Positions 23,535 through 32,639 of a DNA stretch of 47,402 nt are shown piece after piece. Below the pieces are notes generated by a model. That model was not told where the DNA came from, made no database searches, and was given only the letters and a program-made list of their open reading frames with translations. The stretch is from assembly GCA_018262455.1 (NCBI GenBank), contig JAGSPR010000065.1:1-47402 (forward strand), in the 5' to 3' direction. How positions within the stretch are numbered: position 1 is the stretch's first letter; each line of letters opens with the position of its first letter. The translations under genes were made by a program, and so were the position numbers. The DNA is from Deltaproteobacteria bacterium. GTDB lineage: Bacteria; Myxococcota; Polyangia; Haliangiales; Haliangiaceae.

Positions 23535-25223
23535 GTGACCATTCCGGCGGGGACGCTGGTCCCTCGCGATGCCAGGGATTTCGGCAGCTATCAGCTGATC
23601 GCGAAGCTCGCGACCGGCGGGATGGCCGAGATCTTTCTCGCGCGACCGAATGGTCCCGGCCACCCCGCGGTCATGGTGCTGAAGCGGATCCTTCCGCACC
23701 TCGCGGAGGACGATCACTTCGTGACGATGTTCCGCGACGAGGCCGATCTCGCGTCGCAGCTGATCCACAAGAACGTGTGTCAGGTGCAGGCGTTCGGTGA
23801 GTACGCCGGCACGTGGTTCATTGCCATGGAGTATCTCCACGGCGTCCCGCTGTCGCGGATGATGACCCGGCTCTCGAAGGCCGGGAAGATGCTCGACGTC
23901 CGCATGGTGGCAGGCATCATCGTCCAAGCTTGCGAAGGCCTGCACGCGGCGCACGAGGTACGCGGCCCCGACGGGGTCTTGCTCGGCGTCGTCCACCGCG
24001 ACGTCTCGCCCCCGAACATCATGGTGTGCGGCGACGGCCTGGTGAAGGTCCTCGACTTCGGCATCGCCAAGGCGCGCGGCGCCAACTCGCGCACGCGGAC
24101 CGGCACCGTCAAGGGCAAGAACGCGTACATGTCGCCCGAGCAGATCCTCGGCAAGCCACTCGATCGCCGCAGCGACGTGTTCGCGCTCGCGGTCGTGATG
24201 TACGAGATGCTCGCGATCAAGCGCCTGTTCCATCGCGACTCTGACTTCCTGACGTTCAAGGCGATCACCGAGGAGCCGATCCCCGAGATCCGCGATCGCC
24301 GCCCCGATCTCCCGCCGGGGATGCGCGCCGCGCTGCTCCAGGCGATGGCACGCGATCCGAACGGACGGTTCGAGACCGCGCTGTCGTTCGCGAACGCGAT
24401 CCGGAACTCGGTCGCCACGCTCGGTGGCCCGGCGTCGCCGAACGACCTCGCGCGCCTGCTGTTCACCGACTTCGGCGACGAGATGGCCGCCCGCGACGAG
24501 ATCCTCAGGGCCGCCGATGACCCCTCCACGGCCCCGATGATCAGCGTGCCGCAGCCGCCCAAGCTGGTGGCGAAGCCGCCGCCGATCCCCAATCGCAGCG
24601 GCGAGCTCGGCGAGCAGGCCCCGCGCATCCGCGAGCCCAGCGGCCTGCTCCCGGTCCCGTCGATGATCGTGCAGCCGATCTCGGCCCAGCAAGCCGGCGG
24701 GGCGCCCGCCATGGTGGAGCTTGGCTCCGCCGGTGTCCGAGATCTGTCCGCGGCCGTTCCCGCCGACACCTGGATGGCGAACCCCGATACCGATCTGCTG
24801 CACGCGGATCGGTTGAAGACCCTGCGCAACGTCGCCATCGTCCTGGTGGTGCTCGGCGTGCTCGCGACGGCGCTCGTGCTCCTGTTGCGAGCGTTCGGAG
24901 GCACGTCCGAGCGCGAGATCGCGGCCACCTCCGAAGACGCGGAGGTCGCCCACGTGGCTCCCGATGCCCCCGGGCCCGATGCCGGGATCTCGAAGAACGA
25001 CATCGTCGCGCTGTCGAAGTACGGCTTCTTCAGCCTCGCCGCGACGGCCAAGACGACGATCTACATCGACGGCAAGAACATCGGCGACGCCCCGCTGACC
25101 CGGTACCCGATGCTGCCTGGCCCGCACAAGGTCAAGGCCGTCGGTCCACGCGGCAAGACCAAGAACCTCGCGATCACGATCTACGGCGGCCGCGACACCG
25201 AAGCGGAAACGATCAACTGGTGA
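23535..25223 (+). CDS. Transmembrane Ser/Thr protein kinase with PEGA-like tail
   Basis: 562 aa. Kinase domain about residues 15-290: Gly-rich loop LATGGMAEIFLAR, the ATP-anchoring Lys in VMVLKRI, catalytic VHRDVSPPN near 153-160, DFG in LDFGIAK, then YMSPEQ. The catalytic-loop Lys of HRDxKxxN is Ser here, as in a group of myxobacterial kinases. A Pro-rich juxtamembrane stretch leads to one helix (VAIVLVVLGVLATALVLLL), a short acidic Pro/Asp/Ala linker and a C-terminal PEGA-like beta domain (TTIYIDGKNIGDAPL, MLPGPHKVKAV), placed outside the cytoplasm. GTG 23535 was chosen from the -10 spacing. The stop overlaps the next gene by 4 nt. Confidence 0.92.
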   Translation: MTIPAGTLVPRDARDFGSYQLIAKLATGGMAEIFLARPNGPGHPAVMVLKRILPHLAEDDHFVTMFRDEADLASQLIHKNVCQVQAFGEYAGTWFIAMEYLHGVPLSRMMTRLSKAGKMLDVRMVAGIIVQACEGLHAAHEVRGPDGVLLGVVHRDVSPPNIMVCGDGLVKVLDFGIAKARGANSRTRTGTVKGKNAYMSPEQILGKPLDRRSDVFALAVVMYEMLAIKRLFHRDSDFLTFKAITEEPIPEIRDRRPDLPPGMRAALLQAMARDPNGRFETALSFANAIRNSVATLGGPASPNDLARLLFTDFGDEMAARDEILRAADDPSTAPMISVPQPPKLVAKPPPIPNRSGELGEQAPRIREPSGLLPVPSMIVQPISAQQAGGAPAMVELGSAGVRDLSAAVPADTWMANPDTDLLHADRLKTLRNVAIVLVVLGVLATALVLLLRAFGGTSEREIAATSEDAEVAHVAPDAPGPDAGISKNDIVALSKYGFFSLAATAKTTIYIDGKNIGDAPLTRYPMLPGPHKVKAVGPRGKTKNLAITIYGGRDTEAETINW

Positions 25224-25822
25224 ACCTCGTCGCCGCTGCTGGGCTCGGCCTCGGGCTCGGCATCGTCACGGGCATGCCGCTCGGGGTCGTCAATCTCGCG
25301 ATCGTCGACGCGGCAATCGCGGGTCGCCGGCGCTTCGCGGCCGGGCTCGCGCTCGGCGGTGGGGCTGCCGATACCGTGCACGCCGGGCTCGCGTTCGTCG
25401 GGGTCGGCCGACTCGTGACCTCGCGGCCCGAGCTCATGCGCGTGCTCGCGATCGCGGCCGCGCTCCTGATCGTCGGCTATGCGGTCGTCAGCTGGCGTCG
25501 CGAGCCGACGAGCCGCGCGCCGGGCGACGATGCGAGCCTGGCAGTGCGGGGCTTCACCACGGGTGCGGTGCTCACGCTGCCCAACCCGGGCGCGCTCGCA
25601 GCGTGGGTCGCCGTGGCGGCGGCGCTGTGGCCCGACGCGCGGATCGCCGAGGCCGTCGTGCTCGCGATCGGCGTCGGGATCGGATCGGCCGGCTGGTTCG
25701 CGCTGCTCGCCAGGTGGGTGAGTCGCGTGCGCCCCGACCACAAGGCGCTCGCGGTCGTGCCGCGGATCGCGCTCGTGATCCTCGTCGGGATCGCGGTGAT
25801 CGGCGTGATCCGCGTGGTGTGA
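25220..25822 (+). CDS. LysE/RhtB-family amino-acid exporter-like protein
   Basis: 200 aa inner-membrane protein with about six hydrophobic helices, beginning GLGLGLGIVTGMPLGVVNLAIVDAA and containing GFTTGAVLTLPNPGALAAWVAVAAA, the Pro-containing motif and NP(G) segment typical of LysE-type translocators. The exported substrate is unknown. The start GTG overlaps the kinase stop as GTGA, so translation is coupled to that of the kinase; a functional link between kinase and exporter is possible but not shown by sequence. Confidence 0.82.
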   Translation: MNLVAAAGLGLGLGIVTGMPLGVVNLAIVDAAIAGRRRFAAGLALGGGAADTVHAGLAFVGVGRLVTSRPELMRVLAIAAALLIVGYAVVSWRREPTSRAPGDDASLAVRGFTTGAVLTLPNPGALAAWVAVAAALWPDARIAEAVVLAIGVGIGSAGWFALLARWVSRVRPDHKALAVVPRIALVILVGIAVIGVIRVV

Positions 25823-25882
25823 GTGGCGAGACCACACCGCTCCAGCGCCCCGGATCATCGCCGAGCGTCCTACGATTCCTGG

Positions 25883-25888
25883 TACCGT
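25883..25888 (+). promoter_or_regulatory. -10 hexamer TACCGT for the LamG lipoprotein
   Basis: TACCGT, then GGGTGG, then ATG 25895. It supports transcription of the pseudogene's original start, which also begins a good lipoprotein signal. Confidence 0.55.
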
Positions 25889-25894
25889 GGGTGG

Positions 25895-26672
25895 ATGTGG
25901 CGAGTGCTCGCCGTGGTGACCTGGACGACCGCCTGCTACGCACCGGCGGTCGCTTCCGACGTGCCGTGCGCCACCAACGGCGACTGCCCCGGGCTTCAGG
26001 TCTGCGATCCACGTCCAGCGATCCCGGTCTGCGTCGATTCGCTCGGCGAGGACCTGACGCCCGATGCCGCGACCACCCCGCCCGGGGATGGGTCGGCGCT
26101 GCTCGATGCCAGCATCGACTCACCGCCCGACGCCGCCGAGCGCACCATCCCACCGGGCGCGGTGCTGTGGCTCAAGCTCGACGATGACCCCGGTGATGGC
26201 GTGCTCGACTCGGCCGGCACCCACCCCGTGACGTGCACCGCCGCGTGCCCGACGGTCGTCGACGGCCGGTTCGGATCGGGCTATCGCTTCACGGCCGCCG
26301 GCCGAGCCGTTCGCGGCGGCCGTGTGCAAGAACGTGGGCACGACCGACGCCAGCTTCTGCTTGAGCTATCGCCCGACCGGGCGCCCGACCTACTACACCG
26401 CCGGCAACAACCTCGACGGCGCGACCGCCGTGGCCGTTGGCGAATGGCACCACCTGGCCACGACCTGGGACGGCACAACCAAGCGCGGCTACTTCGACGG
26501 CACCCTCGACCGCAGCCTGTTGATCGCCGCGATCAGCGCCGACGCCGGCTCGTTCGTGGTCGGCGCGGCGCTCGCCACGCCGACGCTCAGGTTCGACGGC
26601 ACGATCGACGAGGTCGTCTACTACGACCGCGTGCTCTCGCCCGCCGAGGTCCAGCAGCTCGCGAGCCCGTGA
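25895..26672 (+). pseudogene. LamG/concanavalin-like lipoprotein, frameshifted
   Basis: From ATG 25895 the frame encodes a lipoprotein signal (MWRVLAVVTWTTACYAP), a Cys-containing segment PCATNGDCPGLQVCDP, a Pro/Asp/Ala linker, then AVLWLKLDDDPGDGVLDSAGTHPV and FGSGYRFTAAG, which is the start of a LamG-type lectin domain. The domain continues only in another frame (EPFAAAVCKNVGTTDASFC, then VAVGEWHHLATTWDGTTKRGYFDG, and IDEVVYYDRVLSPAEVQQL), ending at 26672. About 30-40 residues that normally join the two are missing, so this looks like an out-of-frame deletion. The junction lies in a perfect 10-bp inverted repeat (26291-26300 and 26314-26323), which could promote slippage or mislead an assembler. 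Confidence 0.75.
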
Positions 26673-26819
26673 GCTCGCGGCCCGCGCCGGATCGAAATCA
26701 CCCCACGGCAAGGGTCCTCCGGGAGGATGGAATCCGCGCAAGAACGGCAGCAGGACGGACCGCAACGCAAGGCTTGCGAGCTCGGGCGCGCCCGACCGTC
26801 AGGGAATCTCCCGAGAGGC

Positions 26820-28037
26820 ATGCCCGATGCACACGACCTGAGCATGGCCCAGCAACGATCGTTGACGTTGTTCCGCGTGCGCGGGGTTCCGATCCGAGCG
26901 CACTGGACGCTGCTGCTGATCATTCCGTATCTCGCGCTCGTGCTGTCGACCGAGTTCCGATCGGTCGCCGAGCTTGCGGGCGTCGCGAACGCGCAGCTGA
27001 TGGTTCCACCGCTCGTGTGGGGCGCGCTGCTCGCGCTCGGGCTGTTCGCGTCGATCTTGCTTCACGAGCTCGCGCACACGTTCGCGGCGATCCGATTCGG
27101 CGGACGGGTCAAGTCGATCACGCTGATGCTCCTCGGTGGCGTGTCCCAGCTCGCGCGAAGCCCGCGCCGTTCGCGCGATGAGGCGATCATGGCGGCGGTC
27201 GGTCCTGCGACGAGCCTGGCGCTGGGCGGTCTGCTCTATCTCGGGTATGCGAGCTCCGGCGCGTGGCCGGCGGATCTGCAGATGGGGCTGTTCTATCTCG
27301 CCGCGACGAACGTCATGCTCGGGGTGTTCAACCTCCTTCCGGCGTTCCCGATGGATGGTGGGCGGCTGCTCCGCGCCGTGCTGGCGATCAAGGTCGGCCG
27401 GGAGCGCGCCACCAACATCGCCGCGCGGATCGGTCGGTGGTGCGCGATCCTGATGGGTGTGCTCGGGCTGTGGTCCTCGAACTTCATGCTCATGCTGATC
27501 GCGGTGTTCGTCTACGCGGGCGCGAGCGGAGAGGTCATGCAGGAGCGCGTGCGGGCTGCGCTCGAAGGCATGCGCGTCGTCGATCTGCTTCCGGTGCTGA
27601 GGCGACCACTCCCGATGGTCGCGTCGCACCAGCCACTCGACCGCGTCGTTCAGCGCATGCGCGACCTCGATCGACTCGAGCTGATCGTGGTCGATCTGCA
27701 GGGCATGCCGCTGGGCGTGATCCAGGCGAACGACTTCGAGCTGGTGCCGCAAGGCGAGCGGTCGGCGGTCACCGTCGGCGAGCTGGTGTCACGCCTGCCG
27801 GTCCGTCAGGTCAGCGTGCCATCGGACGTCAGCGCGAACGACGCGATCGACCGCGCGGCGGAAGCGGGCGCCGAGTTCGTCCTCGTCGTCGATCCCGACG
27901 TCGAGCCCCCGAACGACCTCGTCGGGATGGTCGCGGCGGCGGACATCTCGAGGATGGTGACGTTGATGCTGCTCAGCAAGCGGCCGCCCGGCGCGACCAC
28001 GGCTCGCCCGCGGCCTACGAAAGCGGAGCCGGCTTGA
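26820..28037 (+). CDS. Site-2 protease (M50 family) with CBS-like C-terminus
   Basis: 405 aa intramembrane metalloprotease. The zinc motif is HELAH (82-86) within SILLHELAHTFAAIRFGG; the third ligand region is FNLLPAFPMDGGRLLRA. Six or so hydrophobic helices precede a cytoplasmic region of about 150 residues with two CBS-like repeats (VDLLPVLRRPLPMVASHQPLDRVV and VGELVSRLPVRQVSVPSDVSAND). Such SpoIVFB-like proteases cleave transmembrane regulators, and the CBS pair may sense adenosine nucleotides. The start is uncertain: ATG 26820 or 26844, with neither a clear Shine-Dalgarno nor a close -10. The frame is open to 26727. It overlaps the convergent small gene by 23 nt. Confidence 0.88.
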   Translation: MPDAHDLSMAQQRSLTLFRVRGVPIRAHWTLLLIIPYLALVLSTEFRSVAELAGVANAQLMVPPLVWGALLALGLFASILLHELAHTFAAIRFGGRVKSITLMLLGGVSQLARSPRRSRDEAIMAAVGPATSLALGGLLYLGYASSGAWPADLQMGLFYLAATNVMLGVFNLLPAFPMDGGRLLRAVLAIKVGRERATNIAARIGRWCAILMGVLGLWSSNFMLMLIAVFVYAGASGEVMQERVRAALEGMRVVDLLPVLRRPLPMVASHQPLDRVVQRMRDLDRLELIVVDLQGMPLGVIQANDFELVPQGERSAVTVGELVSRLPVRQVSVPSDVSANDAIDRAAEAGAEFVLVVDPDVEPPNDLVGMVAAADISRMVTLMLLSKRPPGATTARPRPTKAEPA

Positions 28038-28311
28038 TGGTCGCGATGTGCAGGTTCGACACGGCACTCGTGGTGATCAGCACGCGATCCCCCATCGAGA
28101 ACCGTGGCACGAGCTCGGCGGGGCCCTGAAAGTGAATTTCGGACAGGTTCACGACGTCGAGATCCTCGCCGAGGTCGTCCGTCGCGCGCTCGATGTCGAG
28201 CTGGATCTTCGCCACCTGACGCGACGTCACGTTCTGGAACTTCGCGGTCAGGGTGTGGAGCTCGATGCTGCGGATGGTTCCCACCACCCGCATGCCGTCA
28301 TCGTTGCTCAT
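28015..28311 (-). CDS. Small unknown protein, 98 aa
   Basis: Starts MSNDDGMRVVGTIRSIELHTLTAKFQN and ends with DRVLITTSAVSNLHIATIKP. It has no signal peptide or transmembrane helix. The alternating hydrophobic pattern and a central GPAELVPRFSMGDRV turn suggest a small beta-barrel (OB-like) fold, but this is inferred only. The ATG at 28311 is fixed by TACGAT six bases upstream. The 3' end overlaps the M50 protease gene on the other strand. Confidence 0.72.
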   Translation of the reverse strand: MSNDDGMRVVGTIRSIELHTLTAKFQNVTSRQVAKIQLDIERATDDLGEDLDVVNLSEIHFQGPAELVPRFSMGDRVLITTSAVSNLHIATIKPAPLS

Positions 28312-28317
28312 GGCACC

Positions 28318-28323
28318 ATCGTA
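28318..28323 (-). promoter_or_regulatory. -10 hexamer TACGAT for the 98-aa gene
   Basis: TACGAT (28323-28318, minus), then GGTGCC, then the ATG at 28311. The same hexamer occurs at the same distance before the lipoprotein at 36550. Confidence 0.6.
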
Positions 28324-28453
28324 CACTGGCGTAGGGACGCGCGATCGTGGAGCCCCCGCAGATCGAAGCCGTCCAGCCGACACTTCCTCACCTCGGTGGC
28401 AAGGCCGGCCCGCCACCTCCTCCCCCAGGGATCGGGTGTGTTGTCTCCCGTAG

Positions 28454-28549
28454 GCGTAAGCGTAAGCGTAAGCGTAAGCGAATCCGGGGAGGGGGATCCG
28501 CGTAGCCGACGCTTACGCTTACGCTTACGCTTACGCCGACGCTTACGCC
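28454..28549. repeat. Large hairpin of inverted GTAAGC tandem repeats
   Basis: 28454-28480 is four and a half copies of the hexamer GTAAGC; 28510-28536 is its exact reverse complement, giving a perfect 27-bp stem with a 29-nt loop. One more half unit (CGACGCTTACGC) follows to 28549. The loop contains a small ATCC...GGATCC self-complementary segment. No T-run follows. Confidence 0.9.
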
Positions 28550-28691
28550 ACCAATCGAGCCGAACTCTGGCGCTAGAACCCGTCATGTCAGAGGTCTTCG
28601 GCCCTTGACCATGCGGGTATCACGCGTTTTGGCTCACGTGGTTGCGCTGCGCCGAGGCTGGGGGCGGAGAGTATGGTAATGGAGCCGACTA

Positions 28692-31604
28692 GTGGCAGTC
28701 TCGGCACTCGAGTCCTTGCGGGAGGCGATCCGGGCCGAAGCGACCGAACGGACGTGGTCCCAAGGCGTGACGCTGGCCCGTGACCAGCGCGTGGTCGGCC
28801 GGAGCAGCAGCGCCGGCGGCGAGCTCACGCTCGACGTGCGGGTCCCGGGACGCCCCACCCCGTTCGAGGTGATCCTGAACCCGCAGCACGGGGAGTGGGA
28901 GTGCAACTGCCCGGGCCGCGAGCTGGTGTGCTCCCACGTCGTCGGCGCGGTGCTCGCGGCCGAGCAGGCTGGCGGCGAGCTACCCCGCCCGGTCACGGCC
29001 GGGGCGCCGATCCGATACTTGCTGACGCCCGCCACCGGCGGCATCACGGTCGATCGCGTGCTGGTGAAGGGCGACCGGACCGAGCCGTTCGAGGGATCGC
29101 TGATGTCGCTGGTCGCCAAGGGCCGCGCCAGCGGCATCGCGAGCATCGAGGCCGATCTGACGGCCGATCAGCTGATCATGGTGCGAAAGGGGCCGCTGCA
29201 CGGCGATCGGCTCGACCGCCTGCTGACCGTGCTCGCGGATGCCCGCGACGTCCACTGGAAGGGCGAGAAGGTCACCACGAGCAGCGAGCCCGTGCTGCCG
29301 TACGCGGTGGTGGAGGACGCCGGCAAGGGCGTGCGGGTGCGGATCGCGGCCGATCCGATCGTGCGCGAGGTCGTGGCCATCGGGGTCGTGCGAACCACCG
29401 ATGACATGCTGCGGCCGATCGGCGAGGTCGACCTCGGCGGCGCTCGCCTCGAGAAGCTGCCGCAGATCTTCGACGTCCCGCGGTCGGCGTTCGCCGAGCT
29501 GATCGCCAAGACGATCCCGACCTTGTCGCAACGGATCCCGGTCGACGTGCGCGCGCACTCGCTGCCGAAGCTCGGCACTCGCGAGGAGCCACGGATGGAG
29601 TTCGACGTCGAGCAGAGCGGCGATCGCCTGCTCGTCATGCCGACGCTCGTCTACGGCGAGCCACCGCGCGCGCGGATCGATGCGAACCGGCTGGTCCACC
29701 TCGGTGGCGCCTTGCCCGTGCGCGATCAGGACGCCGAGCGCCGGCTGATGCACCGGCTGCGCGACGAGCTCAACCTCGTGCCGGGCCGGCGCGTCGAGCT
29801 CACGGGCCGGGATGCGTTCGCGATGCAGAACGGGCTGTCGTCGTGGCTGCGCACCGACGCCCGGTCCGCCAACGTCGCCAAGGCGTTCGAGCTCGAGGCC
29901 CGGATCACGATCGACGGCGCCAAGCTCGACGTCGAGATCTCCAGCAGCGGCGGGAAGACGGCCTCGATCGGAGCGGCGCTGCGCGCGTGGCAGGCCGGTG
30001 TCGACCTCGTCCCGCTCACGGGTGGCGGCTGGGGCCGCGTGCCGAAGGCGTGGTTCGACCTGCATGGCGAGCGCGTGGCGGACCTGCTCGCGGCGCGCGG
30101 CGACGACCACCGGGTGCCGATGTACGCGTTGCCCGATCTCGCGCGGCTCTGCGAGGAGCTCGACGAGCCCCCGCCGCCGGAGCTCGATCGGCTCAAGCCG
30201 CTGCTCGACGGGTTCGTCGGGATCCCACATGTCGAGCCGATGGAGGGCTTCGAAGGCGAGCTGCGGCCCTACCAGCAGAGCGGCGTCGACTGGCTGTCGT
30301 TCTGCCGCACCGCGGGCCTCGGGTGCGTGCTCGCCGATGACATGGGCCTCGGCAAGACGATCCAGGCGCTCGCGACGATGACGGGCAAGACCCTCGTGGT
30401 CTCGCCGACCAGCGTGCTGTTCAACTGGCTCGCCGAGACCAAGAAGTTCCGGCCCGACCTCGTGATCGCGCCCTACCACGGCTCGCGCCGCGTGCTCGAT
30501 CCGACCGCGGACGTGGTCCTGACGAGCTACCCGATCCTGCGCAACGACACCGACGTGCTCACGGGGGTCCACTGGGACACCGTGATCCTCGACGAGTCGC
30601 AGACGATCAAGAACCCGGACAGCCAGGTCGCGCGCGCCGCGTACAAGCTGAAGTCGCGCTGGAAGCTGACGCTGTCGGGTACGCCGATCGAGAACCGGCT
30701 CGACGAGCTGTGGAGCCAGCTCCACTTCACGAACCCGGGCCTGCTCGGCGGCCGCGCCGACTTCCAGGAGCGCTGGGCCGAGCCGATCGGTCAAGGCGAT
30801 GCCGCCGCCGCCGCCCGGCTCCGCGAGCGCATCCGGCCGTTCGTGCTGCGCCGGATGAAGGCCCAGGTCGCGCGCGAGCTGCCGCCGCGCACCGATGCCG
30901 TGATGTACGTCGAGCTCGACGAGGCCGAGCGCCTCACCTACGACGCGATCCGCGCCGCGACCCAGCGCGAGATCGTCGCCCTGCTCGAGGCCGGCGGCGG
31001 CGTCATGGCCGCGCTCGAGGCCCTGCTCCGGCTGCGCCAGGCCGCGTGCCACACGGCGCTGTTGCCGGGCGCGCTGCGCAGCGGTCCCATCGCGACGTCA
31101 TCGTCGAAGCTCGAGCGGCTGCTCGAGGCGCTCGGCGATGCGGTGGCGGATGGCCACCGCGCGCTCGTGTTCTCGCAATGGACCTCGCTGCTCGATCTGA
31201 TCGAGCCCCACCTCGAGGCGGCGGGCGTCGGCTTCGTCCGGCTCGATGGCTCGACGGTCGATCGGGCCGGCGTGGTCGGCGCGTTCCAGGCCGAGGATGG
31301 CCCGCCGGTGATGCTGCTCTCGCTCAAGGCGGGCGGCACGGGCCTGAACCTCACCGCCGCCGACCACGTCTTCCTCGTCGATCCGTGGTGGAACCCCGCG
31401 GTCGAGGATCAGGCGGCCGATCGCGCCCACCGCATCGGCCAGGACAAGCCCGTCATGGTCTACCGGATGGTCGCGCGCGATACCGTCGAGGAGCGCATCC
31501 TCGAGCTGCAGGCCCGCAAGCGCGCGCTCGCCGACGCGGCGCTGTCTGACGCCGGCGGCGCGGCCGCGATCACCCGCGACGATCTGCTCGCGCTGCTGTC
31601 GTAG
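28692..31604 (+). CDS. SNF2-family ATPase with N-terminal SWIM zinc finger
   Basis: 970 aa. The SWIM finger [12 protein letters not shown] uses Cys71, Cys73, Cys80 and His82. A middle region of about 400 residues precedes a Swi2/Snf2 motor: [17 protein letters not shown] (near 548-560), SPTSVLFNW, the DEAH-equivalent [31 protein letters not shown], then [48 protein letters not shown]. Such proteins remodel protein-DNA complexes, probably in transcription or repair. GGAG seven bases before the GTG at 28692 supports the start. It converges on a small minus-strand gene 19 bp away. Confidence 0.93.
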   Translation: MAVSALESLREAIRAEATERTWSQGVTLARDQRVVGRSSSAGGELTLDVRVPGRPTPFEVILNPQHGEWECNCPGRELVCSHVVGAVLAAEQAGGELPRPVTAGAPIRYLLTPATGGITVDRVLVKGDRTEPFEGSLMSLVAKGRASGIASIEADLTADQLIMVRKGPLHGDRLDRLLTVLADARDVHWKGEKVTTSSEPVLPYAVVEDAGKGVRVRIAADPIVREVVAIGVVRTTDDMLRPIGEVDLGGARLEKLPQIFDVPRSAFAELIAKTIPTLSQRIPVDVRAHSLPKLGTREEPRMEFDVEQSGDRLLVMPTLVYGEPPRARIDANRLVHLGGALPVRDQDAERRLMHRLRDELNLVPGRRVELTGRDAFAMQNGLSSWLRTDARSANVAKAFELEARITIDGAKLDVEISSSGGKTASIGAALRAWQAGVDLVPLTGGGWGRVPKAWFDLHGERVADLLAARGDDHRVPMYALPDLARLCEELDEPPPPELDRLKPLLDGFVGIPHVEPMEGFEGELRPYQQSGVDWLSFCRTAGLGCVLADDMGLGKTIQALATMTGKTLVVSPTSVLFNWLAETKKFRPDLVIAPYHGSRRVLDPTADVVLTSYPILRNDTDVLTGVHWDTVILDESQTIKNPDSQVARAAYKLKSRWKLTLSGTPIENRLDELWSQLHFTNPGLLGGRADFQERWAEPIGQGDAAAAARLRERIRPFVLRRMKAQVARELPPRTDAVMYVELDEAERLTYDAIRAATQREIVALLEAGGGVMAALEALLRLRQAACHTALLPGALRSGPIATSSSKLERLLEALGDAVADGHRALVFSQWTSLLDLIEPHLEAAGVGFVRLDGSTVDRAGVVGAFQAEDGPPVMLLSLKAGGTGLNLTAADHVFLVDPWWNPAVEDQAADRAHRIGQDKPVMVYRMVARDTVEERILELQARKRALADAALSDAGGAAAITRDDLLALLS

Positions 31605-31623
31605 CGTCCCGCTCGGGCGCCGC

Positions 31624-31950
31624 TCAGGTCAGCGGCGCGAGTCGCAAGATCTTGCCGAACACGTCCCCGCTCGTCGGATCGATCTCGGGATCGATGAACA
31701 GCCGCGTGACCGCGGTGTTTCGCAACCCGGCGAGCATGTCGTCCGACATCATCGCCCCGGCATCGACGCCGATCGCGAACAGGGACTCGCCGTTCCCCAT
31801 CGCCTTCCCGAACGACTCGGCGATCTCCCCGGTGGAGAACAGAAACCCATACGGCCGCCGGCACCACATATCGGTGCCGTTGGAGGTCAGGTACCAGATC
31901 CGTGGCGGCAGGATCTCGACGAGCTGCTGGAGCGAGACGTCCTCGGACAT
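31624..31950 (-). CDS. Small unknown protein, 108 aa
   Basis: Begins MSEDVSLQQLVEILPPRIWYLTSNG and ends FGKILRLAPL. It has no signal peptide, metal motif or transmembrane helix and is not recognised. Aromatic residues and a DPEIDP acidic turn near the C-terminus suggest a compact cytoplasmic protein. ATG 31950 is preceded by AGGG eight or nine bases upstream; a GTG three codons earlier (31959) is an alternative. It stands alone between the SNF2 gene and the divergent parvulin lipoprotein. Confidence 0.65.
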   Translation of the reverse strand: MSEDVSLQQLVEILPPRIWYLTSNGTDMWCRRPYGFLFSTGEIAESFGKAMGNGESLFAIGVDAGAMMSDDMLAGLRNTAVTRLFIDPEIDPTSGDVFGKILRLAPLT

Positions 31951-32024
31951 GGGGCGCACCCTGCCACAAAGCGCCGCCTGGCGGGCGGTCGTTCGGCGGT
32001 CGTGCCCGCAGCGACTCCACGTGA

Positions 32025-32030
32025 TAGCGT
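32025..32030 (+). promoter_or_regulatory. -10 hexamer TAGCGT for the parvulin lipoprotein
   Basis: TAGCGT, then CCGCGC, then ATG 32037. There is no Shine-Dalgarno. Confidence 0.55.
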
Positions 32031-32036
32031 CCGCGC

Positions 32037-32534
32037 ATGATCCGCCTGCTGATTGTCGTGGTGATGTTCGGCCCCGCTGCCTGCGGGCCGGGCGCGAAGG
32101 GCGGGCCGATGAGCGGCAAGCTGACCGGGAATGAGCCGGCCACGCCGAGCTCTCCGGTAGTGTCCGCGGACATCCTGGCGCGCGAGCCGCTGTCGAATAC
32201 CGCGAAGGTGAAGCACATCCTGATCAGCTGGAAGGATCTCGAGGAGGCCTTTGGGGGCCACCAGGATCCGCGCGCGCAGAAGCGCTCGAAGGCGGAGGCC
32301 GAGGCCCAGGTGAAGTCGCTGGTCGACCAGCTCAAGGCAGGCGGCGACTTCGATGCGCTGATGAAGGCGAGCTCCGAGGACCTCGGCAGCGCGGCCAGTG
32401 GTACGCCGTTCACCGTCACGCCCGACGCGCAGCTCGTGATCGAGTTTCGCCAGCTCTCGCTGCGGCTGAAGGTCAACGAGATCGGCGTCTGCCAGTCGGA
32501 CTACGGTTTTCACATCATCAAGCGGCTGCAGTAG
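32037..32534 (+). CDS. PpiC/parvulin-type peptidyl-prolyl isomerase lipoprotein
   Basis: 165 aa. The signal peptide MIRLLIVVVMFGPAAC has a lipobox Cys16, so the protein is exported and membrane-anchored. After a short linker comes a parvulin domain: VKHILISWKDL, a helix with KAEAEAQVKSLVDQLKAGGDFDALMKASSED, then PDAQLVIEFRQLSLRLKVNEIGVCQSDYGFHIIKRL. These enzymes aid folding of exported proteins. The usual GGDLG-type glycine strand is altered (SEDLGSAASGTPF). It converges on the cytochrome-like lipoprotein gene across a strong nested hairpin. Confidence 0.88.
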   Translation: MIRLLIVVVMFGPAACGPGAKGGPMSGKLTGNEPATPSSPVVSADILAREPLSNTAKVKHILISWKDLEEAFGGHQDPRAQKRSKAEAEAQVKSLVDQLKAGGDFDALMKASSEDLGSAASGTPFTVTPDAQLVIEFRQLSLRLKVNEIGVCQSDYGFHIIKRLQ

Positions 32535-32536
32535 CC

Positions 32537-32639
32537 CGGACTAGAAGCTGTGCGGGTCACTTGGCGCGGTTCCGTCGTGCACGTGACACGTGTACGAACA
32601 CGCTAAGTGACCAGCATTGGGACTAAAAGGTGTGCGGGC
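32537..32639. repeat. Direct repeat of the gene tail around a nested hairpin
   Basis: A segment of about 23 bp around the stop of the cytochrome-like gene (32617-32639) recurs with four mismatches 80 bp away (32537-32559). Between them, GGTCACTTGGCG (32555-32566) pairs with CGCTAAGTGACC (32601-32612) with one wobble. Inside, CGTGCACGTG and CACGTGTACG form a second stem. It may end transcription of both convergent genes, or be a relic of a small inserted element. Confidence 0.7.

Larger units (their letters stand above)
28312..28691. other. 380-bp divergent intergenic region
   Basis: The largest gap in the window. It holds the -10 of the small gene at its left edge and the big inverted GTAAGC-repeat hairpin in its middle. 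To the right lie about 140 bp with no recognisable gene, ending in GGAG seven bases before the SNF2-gene GTG. Short frames across it encode only Arg/Lys or Val/Ser repeats produced by the hexamer repeat and are not credible proteins. Confidence 0.7.

Noticed and set aside
22272..25127. A single 951-codon minus-strand frame running from the desaturase across the kinase
   Set aside because: Only its 3' part is the desaturase; the rest is the high-GC shadow of the kinase gene on the other strand, without conserved motifs.
28308..28586. Small frame with Arg-Lys repeats across the GTAAGC hairpin
   Set aside because: The basic repeats come from translating the hexamer tandem array; no start signal or complexity supports a protein.
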